49,245 nucleotides of DNA from Alphaproteobacteria bacterium (GCA_016124645.1 WGNE01000007.1:1-49245); one strand, 5' to 3'. Shown: positions 29,739-38,370, counted from the stretch's first letter. Translations and numbers: made by a program. Notes: generated by a model from the sequence alone, not told the origin.

Positions 29739-30011
29739 CTAGCCGTCCTGCTTGCCGGTGACGGAGCGGCGCAATTCGACCAGTTTTTCAAGCGCGACCT
29801 CGACGTCGTCCGAAAGGTCGCGGCGTTCGATGAAGTTGCGCCCGCCCGCGTTGCGGGTCAGCGACATTTCCATCGCACGGCTCAGCAAATCGGCGATCAC
29901 CACGTCCTTCTGCTCCAGCGCAAGATGCATGGCTTCAAGGATTAGGTCGCTTAAACGCCTGTAATCCTTGTCTTTCTGTTCCGTCGTATCGGGGGCCGTG
30001 TTGTCGGTCAC
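29739..30011 (-). CDS. Small hypothetical protein, helical
   Basis: 90 residues from GTG at 30011, with GGAG about nine bases upstream. Not recognised. The sequence is acidic to neutral and mostly predicted helix: LSDLILEAMHLALEQKD, VVIADLLSRAMEMSLTR, then RRDLSDDVEVALEKLVELRR. No cysteine, signal peptide or membrane segment. A good promoter (30063-30091) lies just upstream, which supports it being expressed from its own transcript. It ends convergently with ligA. The regular amphipathic pattern would suit a small protein-interaction or oligomeric protein, but no function is claimed. Confidence 0.7.
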   Translation of the reverse strand: MTDNTAPDTTEQKDKDYRRLSDLILEAMHLALEQKDVVIADLLSRAMEMSLTRNAGGRNFIERRDLSDDVEVALEKLVELRRSVTGKQDG

Positions 30012-30062
30012 AACCTTCTCTCCGCTTTTATTCGTTTTCCGGCGTCTTTTGCACTTACTTAT

Positions 30063-30091
30063 ATTATACCCCCTGAGCGCCGCGCTGTCAT
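30063..30091 (-). promoter_or_regulatory. Strong minus-strand promoter of the 90-residue gene
   Basis: On the minus strand ATGACA (30091-30086, five of six), 17 bases, TATAAT (30068-30063, perfect). The -35 overlaps the stop codon of the upstream hydrolase, and the start would be near 30056, about 45 bases before the GTG. Confidence 0.65.
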
Positions 30092-31110
30092 CAGGGCGAT
30101 GGCGGCCGCGGCTTGCCGGGGCTATTCGGCTTTTTTGGCGCGGGCCCCTGCGCCTTCAGCCGTTTGTCCAAAAAACTTTCGACCTTGTCGGTCCACATCT
30201 TGCGCAGATCGTCGCGCTCCATCCATAACTCGTGGCGTGCGCCCGGGACGTCGATTTTCTCGCAGTTGGGAAGTATCCCGCAGGCGCGCTCCTGCGCGGG
30301 GCGATCGACGACCTTGTCCTGCCCCGCGATGCCCATGAGCACCGGCGTCTTGATGGCGGAAAGATAAGCCTCGTCGTTCAGGATATCGACCGAGGAAAAG
30401 GCGTGATAGACCCAGCCGTAGGTGGGGTCGCCGATCTGCAGCTCGGGCTTGTCGCGCAAAACCTGCTTGGCGGCCTCGAAGCGGTCGGGGTCGTGGGTGA
30501 CCTGGTTGCCGTCGAACTTGTCGGCGGCATCGTTCCAGTCCGCGCCGCCGGGGATGTATTTTTCGAGGTAGTTGCCGGCCTTGGCGAATTTCGCCATCTG
30601 CCGCGCGAGCGGGCGGGGCAGCCCCCCGGTCACGATGTCCATCATCGGCGCGGAAAGCACGGCGGAATCGAACACGCCCTCGTGGTCGTGCAAGTAGCGC
30701 AGGCCCAGATGCGCGCCCATGGAATGCGCCATCATGATGAGCGGCTTGGCGGGCGCGGAACCGCCCTTCGTACCCGAGGTATCCACGATGGTGGTCATGA
30801 ACTGATCGAGGGTTTCGAGATTTTCGTCGTAGCCTTCGCTATGCGCCTTTTGCGGATTGGCCTTGATGTAGCGCTCGGAGCCGCCCTGCCCGCGCCAGTC
30901 CATCAGATAGACGTCGAAGCCCTTGTCGTGCATCTCGCGCACGAGCTCGAAGTATTTCTCGATGTTCTCGCGAAAGCCCTGCAGGATGACGAGCGTGCCC
31001 TTGCTCTCGCCCTCGGCCTTCAGGCTGCCGTAGCGGATATCCGCGCCCTTGGCATTCTTGAAATGCCCCCATTCGAAATCCTTCGGCTCCGTAAAGCTTG
31101 CTGGCAGCAT
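30091..31110 (-). CDS. Alpha/beta hydrolase (lysophospholipase-like), copy 2
   Basis: 339 residues. The fold is that of serine hydrolases of the lysophospholipase/monoacylglycerol lipase group: a VILQGFRENIEKY oxyanion segment, DVYLMDWRGQGGS, nucleophile Ser130 in AHSMGAH, acid residue in AGQDKVVD, and catalytic His in GARHELWMERDD. No signal peptide, so probably cytoplasmic. The last 20 or so residues form a Pro/Lys-rich tail. It starts three bases after the stop of the paralog and is likely cotranscribed with it. A fatty-acyl ester or lysophospholipid substrate is plausible but unproven. Confidence 0.82.
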   Translation of the reverse strand: MLPASFTEPKDFEWGHFKNAKGADIRYGSLKAEGESKGTLVILQGFRENIEKYFELVREMHDKGFDVYLMDWRGQGGSERYIKANPQKAHSEGYDENLETLDQFMTTIVDTSGTKGGSAPAKPLIMMAHSMGAHLGLRYLHDHEGVFDSAVLSAPMMDIVTGGLPRPLARQMAKFAKAGNYLEKYIPGGADWNDAADKFDGNQVTHDPDRFEAAKQVLRDKPELQIGDPTYGWVYHAFSSVDILNDEAYLSAIKTPVLMGIAGQDKVVDRPAQERACGILPNCEKIDVPGARHELWMERDDLRKMWTDKVESFLDKRLKAQGPAPKKPNSPGKPRPPSP

Positions 31111-31113
31111 GTG

Positions 31114-32094
31114 TCAGGGCCCTTTCGCTTGCGGCGGTTTCGGTTGCGGGTTACTGCCCGTCGCCTGCGCGGCGATATAGGCGTCGATTTTTTTCCACCA
31201 GTCCGCGCGCTGCGCGTCGCGGTCGAGCCAGAGGGCGTGGATGCCGCCCTCCACCTCCGTCACCTTCGCATGCGGGATGATCTTCGCGGCGCGGCGCACG
31301 CTGTCGTTGTCGATGACGTCGTCTTCCGTGCCGATGCCGAACAAGATCGGCGTCTTGATGGTCTTCAGGAATTCTTCCTGCCCCGTGCGCTCGGTCGAGG
31401 AGAGCAGGCTGTGCACGTAGCCGATGGTCGGGTCTTCCGCCTTCAAGGTGTCGTCGAGCAGCATGAAGGCCTTGTGCAGGCCCATGCGGACGGGGTTCTT
31501 GTCGTTGCGCTCGCTACGCTCGGCGACGAGGTGGCGGGTGATGCTGCGGCGGCCGTCGGGAATGTTTTCCTCGCCCATGCCCTGCTTGACGGCGGAGGCG
31601 AAGACGATGCGCAGCAAATCCTGCACCGGGCCTTTCAGCCGCGCTTCCACCAGCGGGGTCGCGAGGATGGCGAAGTTGAAATCCCCGCCGTGCTGCGAGA
31701 GGTAGCGCAGCGCGATCTGCCCGCCCATGGAATGAGTGCTCAAAAACACCGGCTTGTCCTTCACCGGCTGGACGATTTCCTGGCGGAACTTGCGAAGGTC
31801 TTCGACGTGGTCTTCGACCGTCTGGCCTTTCACATGCGCGCCATCCGTCTTCTTGGTCGAGCCGCCGTGGCCCGCCCAGTCCATCACCCACACGTCGTAG
31901 CCGCGCGAGAGATATTCGTGCATGGTTTCGTGATAGGCCTCGATGAAGTCGGCGTAGCCCGTGGTGATGACGACGGTGCCCTTCTTCTCCCCTTCCGGTT
32001 CGGCATGGCCATAGCGGATCTGCTTTCCAGACGTGCTGGTAAAGTAATCTTCCTGCCATGAGTCCGGCGGAAAAAACCGGTTCAGGTCGGTCAT
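31114..32094 (-). CDS. Alpha/beta hydrolase (lysophospholipase-like), copy 1
   Basis: 326 residues from the ATG at 32094. An upstream in-frame TTG at 32136 would add 14 residues but lies within a few bases of the predicted transcript starts. It parallels copy 2: VITTGYADFIEAY, DVWVMDWAGHGGS, nucleophile Ser122 in THSMGGQ, GIGTEDDVID near the acid, and GGIHALWLDRD with the catalytic His. It also has a Pro/Lys-rich C-terminal tail. The two copies are diverged, so an old duplication with possibly different substrates is likely. First gene of a two-gene unit. Confidence 0.82.
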   Translation of the reverse strand: MTDLNRFFPPDSWQEDYFTSTSGKQIRYGHAEPEGEKKGTVVITTGYADFIEAYHETMHEYLSRGYDVWVMDWAGHGGSTKKTDGAHVKGQTVEDHVEDLRKFRQEIVQPVKDKPVFLSTHSMGGQIALRYLSQHGGDFNFAILATPLVEARLKGPVQDLLRIVFASAVKQGMGEENIPDGRRSITRHLVAERSERNDKNPVRMGLHKAFMLLDDTLKAEDPTIGYVHSLLSSTERTGQEEFLKTIKTPILFGIGTEDDVIDNDSVRRAAKIIPHAKVTEVEGGIHALWLDRDAQRADWWKKIDAYIAAQATGSNPQPKPPQAKGP

Positions 32095-32158
32095 GCCTTC
32101 TATCGCCTTTCCTGCGCCCTCGTACAGACGCCTCAAGGATTATAAGGGGTTGGCTACG

Positions 32159-32187
32159 ATTATACTGAGAAACAAACTTATTTCCAG
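32159..32187 (-). promoter_or_regulatory. Probable promoter of the hydrolase pair
   Basis: On the minus strand a perfect TATAAT (32164-32159) has CTGGAA 17 bases upstream (32187-32182, three of six). A second TATAAT lies at 32144-32139 without a good -35. Confidence 0.4.
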
Positions 32188-32210
32188 ACGAAACGACCGT
32201 TCACGATGTT

Positions 32211-32322
32211 GCGCGGCGCGGGTTTTTCGCGACACAATCAGACCAAACGCGCCGCGCGCCCGAAAACGAAAAAAATTTCGTTGTTTCAGGGAAGGATAGA
32301 CGCTTTATTTTTCCATAGCGTC
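32211..32322. repeat. Three successive inverted repeats between pntB and the hydrolase pair
   Basis: GCGCGGCGCG (32211-32220) with CGCGCCGCGC (32248-32257), AACGAAA (32265-32271) with TTTCGTT (32276-32282), and GACGCT (32299-32304) with AGCGTC (32317-32322) are all perfect. They fill most of the 271-base gap, which otherwise holds only the hydrolase promoter. One or more may end or stabilise the pnt transcript, although none has a clean T-run. Confidence 0.6.
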
Positions 32323-32365
32323 ATATATTGCGGCGCAGCGCGAAAACTTTGCGTTTATTGCGCGT

Positions 32366-33763
32366 TTATTGCTCCAGCGCCTTGATGATGCCTTCGCACA
32401 TCGCTTTCGCGTCGCCCAGCAGCATCATGGTGTTGTCGTAGAAGAAAAGCTCGTTGTCGATTCCCGCATAGCCGCTGCCCAGCGAACGCTTGACGAAAAG
32501 CGTGGTGCCGGCGCTCTCGACGTCCAGAATGGGCATGCCGTAGATGGGCGAGGACGGATCTTTTTTCGCCGCGGGGTTGGTGATGTCGTTCGCGCCGATG
32601 ACGAAGGCGACGTCGGTCTGCGCGAAGTCGCGGTTGATCTCCTCCAGCTCCTGCACCTCGTCATAGGGCACGCTGGCTTCGGCCAGCAGAACGTTCATGT
32701 GGCCCGGCATGCGGCCCGCGACGGGGTGGATGGCGTAGCGCACCTTCACGCCCTCTTCCTTCAGCAAATCGCACATCTCGCGCAGCGCGTGCTGGGCCTG
32801 CGCGACCGCCATGCCGTAGCCCGGCACGATGATGACGCTGGAGGCGTTCTTCAGGATGAAGGCAGCGTCTTCCGCCGAGCCGATCTTGACCGGCCTGTCG
32901 CTGGCAGCCGCCGCCGCGGCGCCGCCCGCGGCCTCGCCGCCGAAACCGCCCAGAATGACGTTGAAGAAGGAACGGTTCATGCCCTTGCACATGATGTAGC
33001 TGAGGATCGCGCCGGAGGAACCGACCAGCGCGCCCACGATGATGAGCAGGTTATTGTGCAGCGTGAAGCCGATGCCCGCCGCCGCCCAGCCCGAGTAGCT
33101 GTTGAGCATGGAGACGATGACCGGCATGTCCGCCCCGCCGATGGGGATGATCATTAAAATCCCGAGCGCGAGCGCGAGCACGACGATGGCCCAGAACAAA
33201 AAGGGCGAGCCCGTGCTGCACAAAAGCACGATGAGCCCCAGCAAAACCGCACCCAGCGTGGCGTTGAGCGGATGCTGGCCCGGAAAGACGACCGGCGCGC
33301 CGGGGATGATGCCCTGCAGCTTGCCGAAGGCGATGATGGAACCGGTGAAGGTGACCGCCCCGATGGCGACGCCGAGGCTCATCTCGATCAGGCTGCCGGG
33401 GTGGATGTCGCCGGGCGTGCCGATGTTATAGGCTTCGGGGTTGCTGAAAGCCGCCCCCGCGATCAGCACCGCCGCCAGACCGACGAGGCTGTGGAAAGCC
33501 GCGACCAGTTGCGGCAGCGCCGTCATCTCGATCTTCTTCGCGATGACCGCGCCGATGCCGCCGCCGACCGCGATGCCGAGGATGATGAGCCCGTAGGACT
33601 GCACCTCGTGCAGGGCCAGCGTGGTCAGGATGGCCAGCGCCATGCCGGCGATGCCGAAGCGCAGGCCGTTGTTGGCCGTGTTGGGCCCCGACAATCCGCG
33701 CAGCGCCATGATGCAGCAGACGGAGGAGACGAGATAGGCGAGGTAGGATGCGGTCACCGACAT
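32366..33763 (-). CDS. pntB: NAD(P) transhydrogenase, beta subunit PntB
   Basis: 465 residues. PntB spans the membrane with about nine segments and carries the NADP(H)-binding domain III at its C terminus. Evidence includes the SVTASYLAYLVSSVCCIMAL N terminus, HSLVGLAAV, the polar MLNSYSGWAA segment in the membrane part, GYGMAVAQAQ (the NADP(H) fold, about 315-325), HPVAGRMPGHMNV, and GANDITNPAA. Together with PntAA and PntAB it uses the proton gradient to make NADPH from NADH. Third gene of the pnt operon. Confidence 0.96.
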   Translation of the reverse strand: MSVTASYLAYLVSSVCCIMALRGLSGPNTANNGLRFGIAGMALAILTTLALHEVQSYGLIILGIAVGGGIGAVIAKKIEMTALPQLVAAFHSLVGLAAVLIAGAAFSNPEAYNIGTPGDIHPGSLIEMSLGVAIGAVTFTGSIIAFGKLQGIIPGAPVVFPGQHPLNATLGAVLLGLIVLLCSTGSPFLFWAIVVLALALGILMIIPIGGADMPVIVSMLNSYSGWAAAGIGFTLHNNLLIIVGALVGSSGAILSYIMCKGMNRSFFNVILGGFGGEAAGGAAAAAASDRPVKIGSAEDAAFILKNASSVIIVPGYGMAVAQAQHALREMCDLLKEEGVKVRYAIHPVAGRMPGHMNVLLAEASVPYDEVQELEEINRDFAQTDVAFVIGANDITNPAAKKDPSSPIYGMPILDVESAGTTLFVKRSLGSGYAGIDNELFFYDNTMMLLGDAKAMCEGIIKALEQ

Positions 33764-33788
33764 GGATGAAATATCTCCCTAAAAATCT

Positions 33789-34202
33789 TTATTTCTTTTT
33801 CTTCGAGAACATCTGCAGCATGCGGTGGGTCACGATGAACCCGCCGAAGATGTTGACCGAGGCCAGCACGACCGCGAAAAAGCCCATTATTTTCGACGTT
33901 CCCATCTCCACCGTCCCGGCCGCGATGAGCGCGCCGACGATGATGACGGAGGAAATCGCGTTGGTCACCGCCATGAGCGGGGAGTGCAGCGCGGGGGTCA
34001 CGCGCCAGACGACGTAATAGCCGACGAAACAGGCGAGGACGAAAACGGTGAGCCCGACGACGAAGAAGGGCACGCCGCCCGCCCCGCCGCCGCTGGCCAT
34101 GTACTGGCTGACCTGCACCGCCATTTCGGCGGCCTGGTGGGAGAGCTTGTCCGCGTCGGTCGCGATCTGCGCTGCCTGATCGACGATTTTCTGGCTTGCC
34201 AT
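33789..34202 (-). CDS. pntAB: NAD(P) transhydrogenase, alpha-2 (membrane) subunit PntAB
   Basis: 137 residues. The C-terminal two thirds are three or four membrane segments with the family motifs [21 protein letters not shown] and [13 protein letters not shown], matching the membrane part of E. coli PntA. The N-terminal 40 residues form a helical soluble extension. The existence of a separate gene for this part is the R. rubrum-type arrangement. It sits 30 bases after pntAA and 25 before pntB. Confidence 0.95.
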   Translation of the reverse strand: MASQKIVDQAAQIATDADKLSHQAAEMAVQVSQYMASGGGAGGVPFFVVGLTVFVLACFVGYYVVWRVTPALHSPLMAVTNAISSVIIVGALIAAGTVEMGTSKIMGFFAVVLASVNIFGGFIVTHRMLQMFSKKKK

Positions 34203-34232
34203 GAAGCTTGTCTCCTCTCGCTTGCTTGAAGC

Positions 34233-35357
34233 TTACTTGAAGTTGGGGTTGACGATCTCGCCGTCGCGCGTCAGCACGGATGCGGCCACGATCTCGTCTT
34301 CCCAGTTGATGTTGAGCGCCTTGGTTTCCTTGTCCACCAGCGGGGTCAGGAAGCTGACGAGGTTGCGCGCGTAAAGCGCGGAAGCATCGACCGGAATGCG
34401 CGAGGGCAGGTTGGGGTACCCCACGATCTTCACGCCCGCGACGTCCACGACCTCCCCCTCTTTCGACAGGGCGACGTTGCCGCCCTGCTCGACCGCGAGA
34501 TCGACGATGACCGCGCCGGGCTTCATGGAGCGCACCATCTCCTCCGTCACCAGCACCGGTGCCTTGCGGCCGGGAATGAGGGCGGTGGTAATGACGATGT
34601 CCTGCTTCTTGATGGTGTCGGCGATGAGCTGCGCCTGCTTTTGCTTGTATTCCTCGCTCATTTCCTTGGCATACCCGCCGGCGGTTTCCGCCGCCTTGGT
34701 TTCCTCCGATTCAACCATGACGAAGCTCGCGCCGAGACTCTCGACCTGCTCTTTCGCCACAGGACGCACGTCCGTCGCGGAGACGACCCCGCCGAGCCTT
34801 CGCGCGGTGGCGATGGCCTGCAGCCCCGCGACCCCCGCGCCCATGACGAAGACCTTCGCGGGCGGCACGGTGCCGGCCGCCGTCATCATCATCGGAAAGC
34901 CGCGCCCGAAGGCGTTGGCGGCTTCCAGCACGGCGCGGTAGCCCGCAAGGTTCGCCTGCGAGGACAGCACGTCCATGCTCTGCGCGCGGGTGATGCGCGG
35001 CACCAGCTCCATCGAAAACGCCGTCACGCCCTGCCCCGCGCAGGCGGCGACGAGTTCCTTTTCCTGATAGGGTGCGAGCATGCCGATGAGCAGCGCGCCC
35101 TTTTTCATCTGCGCCACGTCCTCCAGCGACGGCGCGCGCACGCGCAGCACGATATCCGCATCCGCATAGACGCCCGCGCCGGGCACGATGGTCGCGCCCG
35201 CCGCCTTGTACATTTCGTCCGTCACGCTGGCCTTGAGCCCCGCGCCGGTTTCGACCTGCACCGCCGCGCCGAGGGCGATGAGCTTCTTCACGCTGTCCGC
35301 CGTGGCCGCGACACGGCATTCCGCCGGCAGGGTTTCTTTGGCAATCGCAATTTTCAT
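34233..35357 (-). CDS. pntAA: NAD(P) transhydrogenase, alpha-1 (NAD-binding) subunit PntAA
   Basis: 374 residues from the ATG at 35357; the start is chosen because MKIAIAKE is the conserved N terminus and GGGGGA lies about six bases upstream. An in-frame codon at 35414 gives an uncharacteristic extension. The soluble domain I binds NAD(H): MELVPRITRAQSMDVLSSQA, the Rossmann loop GAGVAGLQAIATARRLG, and TDVRPVAKEQVESLGA. First gene of the pnt operon; its upstream region contains a perfect nine-base inverted repeat at 35454-35480. Confidence 0.95.
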   Translation of the reverse strand: MKIAIAKETLPAECRVAATADSVKKLIALGAAVQVETGAGLKASVTDEMYKAAGATIVPGAGVYADADIVLRVRAPSLEDVAQMKKGALLIGMLAPYQEKELVAACAGQGVTAFSMELVPRITRAQSMDVLSSQANLAGYRAVLEAANAFGRGFPMMMTAAGTVPPAKVFVMGAGVAGLQAIATARRLGGVVSATDVRPVAKEQVESLGASFVMVESEETKAAETAGGYAKEMSEEYKQKQAQLIADTIKKQDIVITTALIPGRKAPVLVTEEMVRSMKPGAVIVDLAVEQGGNVALSKEGEVVDVAGVKIVGYPNLPSRIPVDASALYARNLVSFLTPLVDKETKALNINWEDEIVAASVLTRDGEIVNPNFK

Positions 35358-35453
35358 GTGGCATCCCCCAATAAAACGCATCCCGCATAAACGCTTTGTG
35401 GCGCACTGCAGCAATCGCCCCGCACCACCGGAAACAGGCGGCGCGGGCGCGTC

Positions 35454-35480
35454 AAATTCCTGAAAAGAATGCAGGAATTT
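35454..35480 (-). promoter_or_regulatory. Inverted repeat upstream of pntAA
   Basis: AAATTCCTG (35454-35462), nine bases, CAGGAATTT (35472-35480) is a perfect repeat about 97 bases upstream of pntAA. The symmetry fits a dimeric regulator site or a leader hairpin. No convincing pnt promoter was identified in the 278-base gap (35358-35635). Confidence 0.45.
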
Positions 35481-35588
35481 CTCCTTAAACTCAAGCGGGG
35501 GCGTTAAAAAGAATATTCCAAATCAAATGTTTAGATTGCAAGAATGATTTTTTTACAGAAAAAGCCCCGCCGATACGCCTCTCTTGTG

Positions 35589-35608
35589 TATAATATTTCC
35601 ATATTATA
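35589..35608. promoter_or_regulatory. AT-rich palindrome with TATAAT on both strands
   Basis: TATAATAT, TTCC, ATATTATA is a perfect eight-base inverted repeat. It presents TATAAT on the plus strand (35589-35594) and on the minus strand (35608-35603). No good -35 is found at the right distance in either direction, so it could be an activator-dependent promoter or an operator for the gene at 35636 and perhaps pnt. Confidence 0.4.
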
Positions 35609-35635
35609 GAAAATTCCGGGGAATACAGGGAAGAT

Positions 35636-36823
35636 ATGGGCGCACTCCTTCTAGATTTTTCAGCAGCTTCGACCCAAAACGGCGGCGGCAGGCAAAAGGG
35701 CTTCGATTACGACGCCGCCGTCGCCGAGACCTATCGCGCGTTTCCCGAACTGAAGGACCGGCTGTTCTTCTATGACCTCGGCAAGGATTGCTGGGTCCAC
35801 CCCGACCCGCAGATGCAGGCCGAAATTCCCCGCCGCCTCGCCGAGGCGCCCGGGCAATACGATATCCTCAAGAACCGCATGGAGCATTTCAAAGCGGAGA
35901 AAAATTCCTGCGCCATGTACGGGCCGGACGGCACGCGCGTCATCATGCTCTATACCGGCGGGGACACGCTGGCCCAGCTGGGCCCGAACGCCGACAAGGC
36001 GCAGAACCTGCAGTTCACCTTCGACCACGAATTGGGCCACGTCATCTGCCGCAACGGCGGGCGCAGCCTTGACAGCCTGACGCGCCATGAAAACGTGGCC
36101 GATACCTATGCCGCCATGCGCCACTTCCAGCGCTACGGACTGGACAGCCCGATGATCGCCCAGCAAATCCTCTGGCGCGCGCAACGCGTCGTCAGCCTGA
36201 CGGGCATGCGCCATGCGGAACATTTCACCGGCTTCGTCACCGAAAAGCTGCTGGCGGACAAGGACAGGATGGGGCTCGACAAGCTTTCCATCGCCCAGAC
36301 GGCGCAGCTGGCGGGGGCTTACGCCACGCAGCACACCCCGCCCGACATGCAGGTGAAGAACCTCGCCTCCGAATTCAACGGATTCCAAAAGACACTGGAA
36401 CAGCAAAACGTGCAGGCCGGAACCCCGGGCCTTCTGGGCGCGGCGCAGGATGAAGACGGAAACGATGAAAGCCTGAAAAGCGACACGGCCTTTCGCGCGC
36501 TGGCGCAGACCGTGCTGGCCACCAAAAGCGCGGACGCGCTGCACTGGGGCGCGAAAGTGCTGGACGCTTACATGAACGGGCTTCTGGGCGCGACGCGCAA
36601 CGGCAAGATACTGGTCAAGGGCCCCGCGCCCGAAATCCTCTCCGGCCCCTACTGGCAGAACATCCGCCGCACGCTGGACGTCGTGACCGCGCATGAAAAA
36701 ACTGACAACAAGCCCCGCATCCTCATGGCCAACGGCCAGCCCTATGCACCGCCGGAAAGGGAAAAAGGGCCCTGCCCCACCAAGCGCATGCTGATGGCGC
36801 GGCCGTCCTTGATCGGTAAATAA
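35636..36823 (+). CDS. HELGH metallopeptidase-like protein, family not recognised
   Basis: 395 residues, no signal peptide or membrane segment. FDHELGHVIC places an HExxH zinc motif at 131-135; 16 residues later HENVADTYAAM (from 151) offers Glu152, Asp156 or His151 as the third ligand, a spacing compatible with several zincin groups. The N-terminal 120 residues and the helical C-terminal half do not match a family I know. AGGGAAG precedes the ATG. It is divergent from pnt and converges with the UbiB-like gene with only three bases between stops. A cytoplasmic zinc peptidase is the best inference; substrate unknown. Confidence 0.7.
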   Translation: MGALLLDFSAASTQNGGGRQKGFDYDAAVAETYRAFPELKDRLFFYDLGKDCWVHPDPQMQAEIPRRLAEAPGQYDILKNRMEHFKAEKNSCAMYGPDGTRVIMLYTGGDTLAQLGPNADKAQNLQFTFDHELGHVICRNGGRSLDSLTRHENVADTYAAMRHFQRYGLDSPMIAQQILWRAQRVVSLTGMRHAEHFTGFVTEKLLADKDRMGLDKLSIAQTAQLAGAYATQHTPPDMQVKNLASEFNGFQKTLEQQNVQAGTPGLLGAAQDEDGNDESLKSDTAFRALAQTVLATKSADALHWGAKVLDAYMNGLLGATRNGKILVKGPAPEILSGPYWQNIRRTLDVVTAHEKTDNKPRILMANGQPYAPPEREKGPCPTKRMLMARPSLIGK

Positions 36824-36826
36824 ACC

Positions 36827-38311
36827 TTACGCCGCCGCGTCGAGATCGAATTTCGCCAGCATCTTCTTCTGGCGTTTTTCCAGCGTCCTGACATCGAAAT
36901 CCTGTATCAGCTCGTTGAAGATGTCGTGCCAGTTCATCTCCGCCTTCAAGTGCAAAAAGACCGAGCCGAGGCCGAGCGCCGCGCGGTCCATGAAGACGAA
37001 TTCGCGCGGCACCTTGATGCCGCCGACCTTCTGCAGCTCCTTGTGGACCTTGGAAGCGATTTCGCGCCCATAGACGCCGCCCTGCTCGACGACGCCGATG
37101 GGACGCACGGCATCGTCCAGCACCGGCCCGTAGAGAAAGCCCGCCCAGACGTTCAGCACGTCGATGGTCTCGCGGTTCAGCCCCTCGAAACCCCAGCTTT
37201 CATAAGCGTGGACGGACATGTCGATATCCCCCGCCTGCAGGGCGCGGTAGAGGGTGATGACCCCCTGAACGAAGCGCGGCGGGAAGACGCGCACGCAGCC
37301 GAAGTCCAGCAGGTTGATGGAATCATCCTTCTGCACCGCGTAATTGCCGAGGTGCGGATCGCCGTGGATGACGCCGTAGAAATAAAGCGGCACATACCAC
37401 GCGCGGAACAGGTTATAGGCGATGGCGTTGCGCTGCGCGTCCTTCGCATTGACGAAATCGAGGATCGGCGCGCCTTCCAGCCATGTCGCGGTCAGCAGGC
37501 GTCCGGTCGAAAGTTCGGGCACCACCTCGGGCACGTGCACGCCTTTTTCATCCGCCAGCATCGCGCCGTAGAGCCGCGCGCGCTGCAGTTCCAGCGCGTA
37601 ATCGAGCTCTTCGTAAAGCCGGTCGGCAATCTCTTTTTGAATCTCGCTGGTGATGACGGTCTGGTCGTATTTCTCGAACACGCCCATGACAAGGCCGAGC
37701 TGCTTCAAATCCGCCTCCACCGCGGAGACCATGTCGGGATACTGCAATTTGCAGGCCACCTTGCGCCCGTCGTGCAGCACCGCGCGGTGGACTTGACCCA
37801 GTGAGGCGGCGGCGGCGGCCTCCTTCTCGAAGCTCTTGAACTTCTTTTCCCACTCCGCGCCCAGCTCGGCCATCATTCGGCGGCGCACGAAAAGCCAGCC
37901 CATGGGCGGCGCCTGCGACTGCAGCTTTTGCAGCTCCGCCGCGTATTCCTTGGGCAGCACGTTGGGGATGGTGGAGAGCAGCTGCGCGACTTTGAGCAGC
38001 GGCCCCTTGAGCGCGCCCAGGTCCTCCATCAGCTTTTTCGCGTGTTCAGGTTTCTTGATGTCGAGGCCGAGGTATTTCTGCCCCGCGATGCGCGCGGCCA
38101 GCCCCGTCATGGTGGTGGAGACCTGCGCGTAGCGTTTCATGCGGCGGGTGATGGTGCCTTTCTCGCCGCTCGCCATTCCCGGTTTCTTGGGGCCGGGTTT
38201 TTTGGAGCCCGGTTCCTTCTCGTCTTTTTTGGATTTCGGCGCAGCGTCGGGCTTCGCGCCTTTGCGCGGCTTCTTGTCTTTTTTCTTGTCCGTTTTGTCT
38301 TTCGCCGTCAT
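36827..38311 (-). CDS. ABC1/UbiB-family atypical kinase
   Basis: 494 residues. An N-terminal tail of about 45 residues rich in Lys, Pro and Asp precedes the kinase-like fold. The family signatures are present: KVAQ (107-110) where most members have KxGQ, the Ala-rich nucleotide loop AAAAAS (165-170), Lys188 in VACKLQ, EELDYALE, HGDPHLGN (316-323) and LLDFGCV. UbiB/ADCK proteins support ubiquinone synthesis through ATPase activity. The Gly-to-Ala change in KxGQ and the lack of C-terminal membrane segments suggest it is not the classical UbiB but a paralog of the wider ABC1 family. COQ9 lies 5.5 kb away. Confidence 0.87.
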   Translation of the reverse strand: MTAKDKTDKKKDKKPRKGAKPDAAPKSKKDEKEPGSKKPGPKKPGMASGEKGTITRRMKRYAQVSTTMTGLAARIAGQKYLGLDIKKPEHAKKLMEDLGALKGPLLKVAQLLSTIPNVLPKEYAAELQKLQSQAPPMGWLFVRRRMMAELGAEWEKKFKSFEKEAAAAASLGQVHRAVLHDGRKVACKLQYPDMVSAVEADLKQLGLVMGVFEKYDQTVITSEIQKEIADRLYEELDYALELQRARLYGAMLADEKGVHVPEVVPELSTGRLLTATWLEGAPILDFVNAKDAQRNAIAYNLFRAWYVPLYFYGVIHGDPHLGNYAVQKDDSINLLDFGCVRVFPPRFVQGVITLYRALQAGDIDMSVHAYESWGFEGLNRETIDVLNVWAGFLYGPVLDDAVRPIGVVEQGGVYGREIASKVHKELQKVGGIKVPREFVFMDRAALGLGSVFLHLKAEMNWHDIFNELIQDFDVRTLEKRQKKMLAKFDLDAAA

Positions 38312-38370
38312 GCCCCCAAAGATGATACCGGCGGCGGCAAAAGTCGAGAGGGTTTTTTATGCGGATAAAG

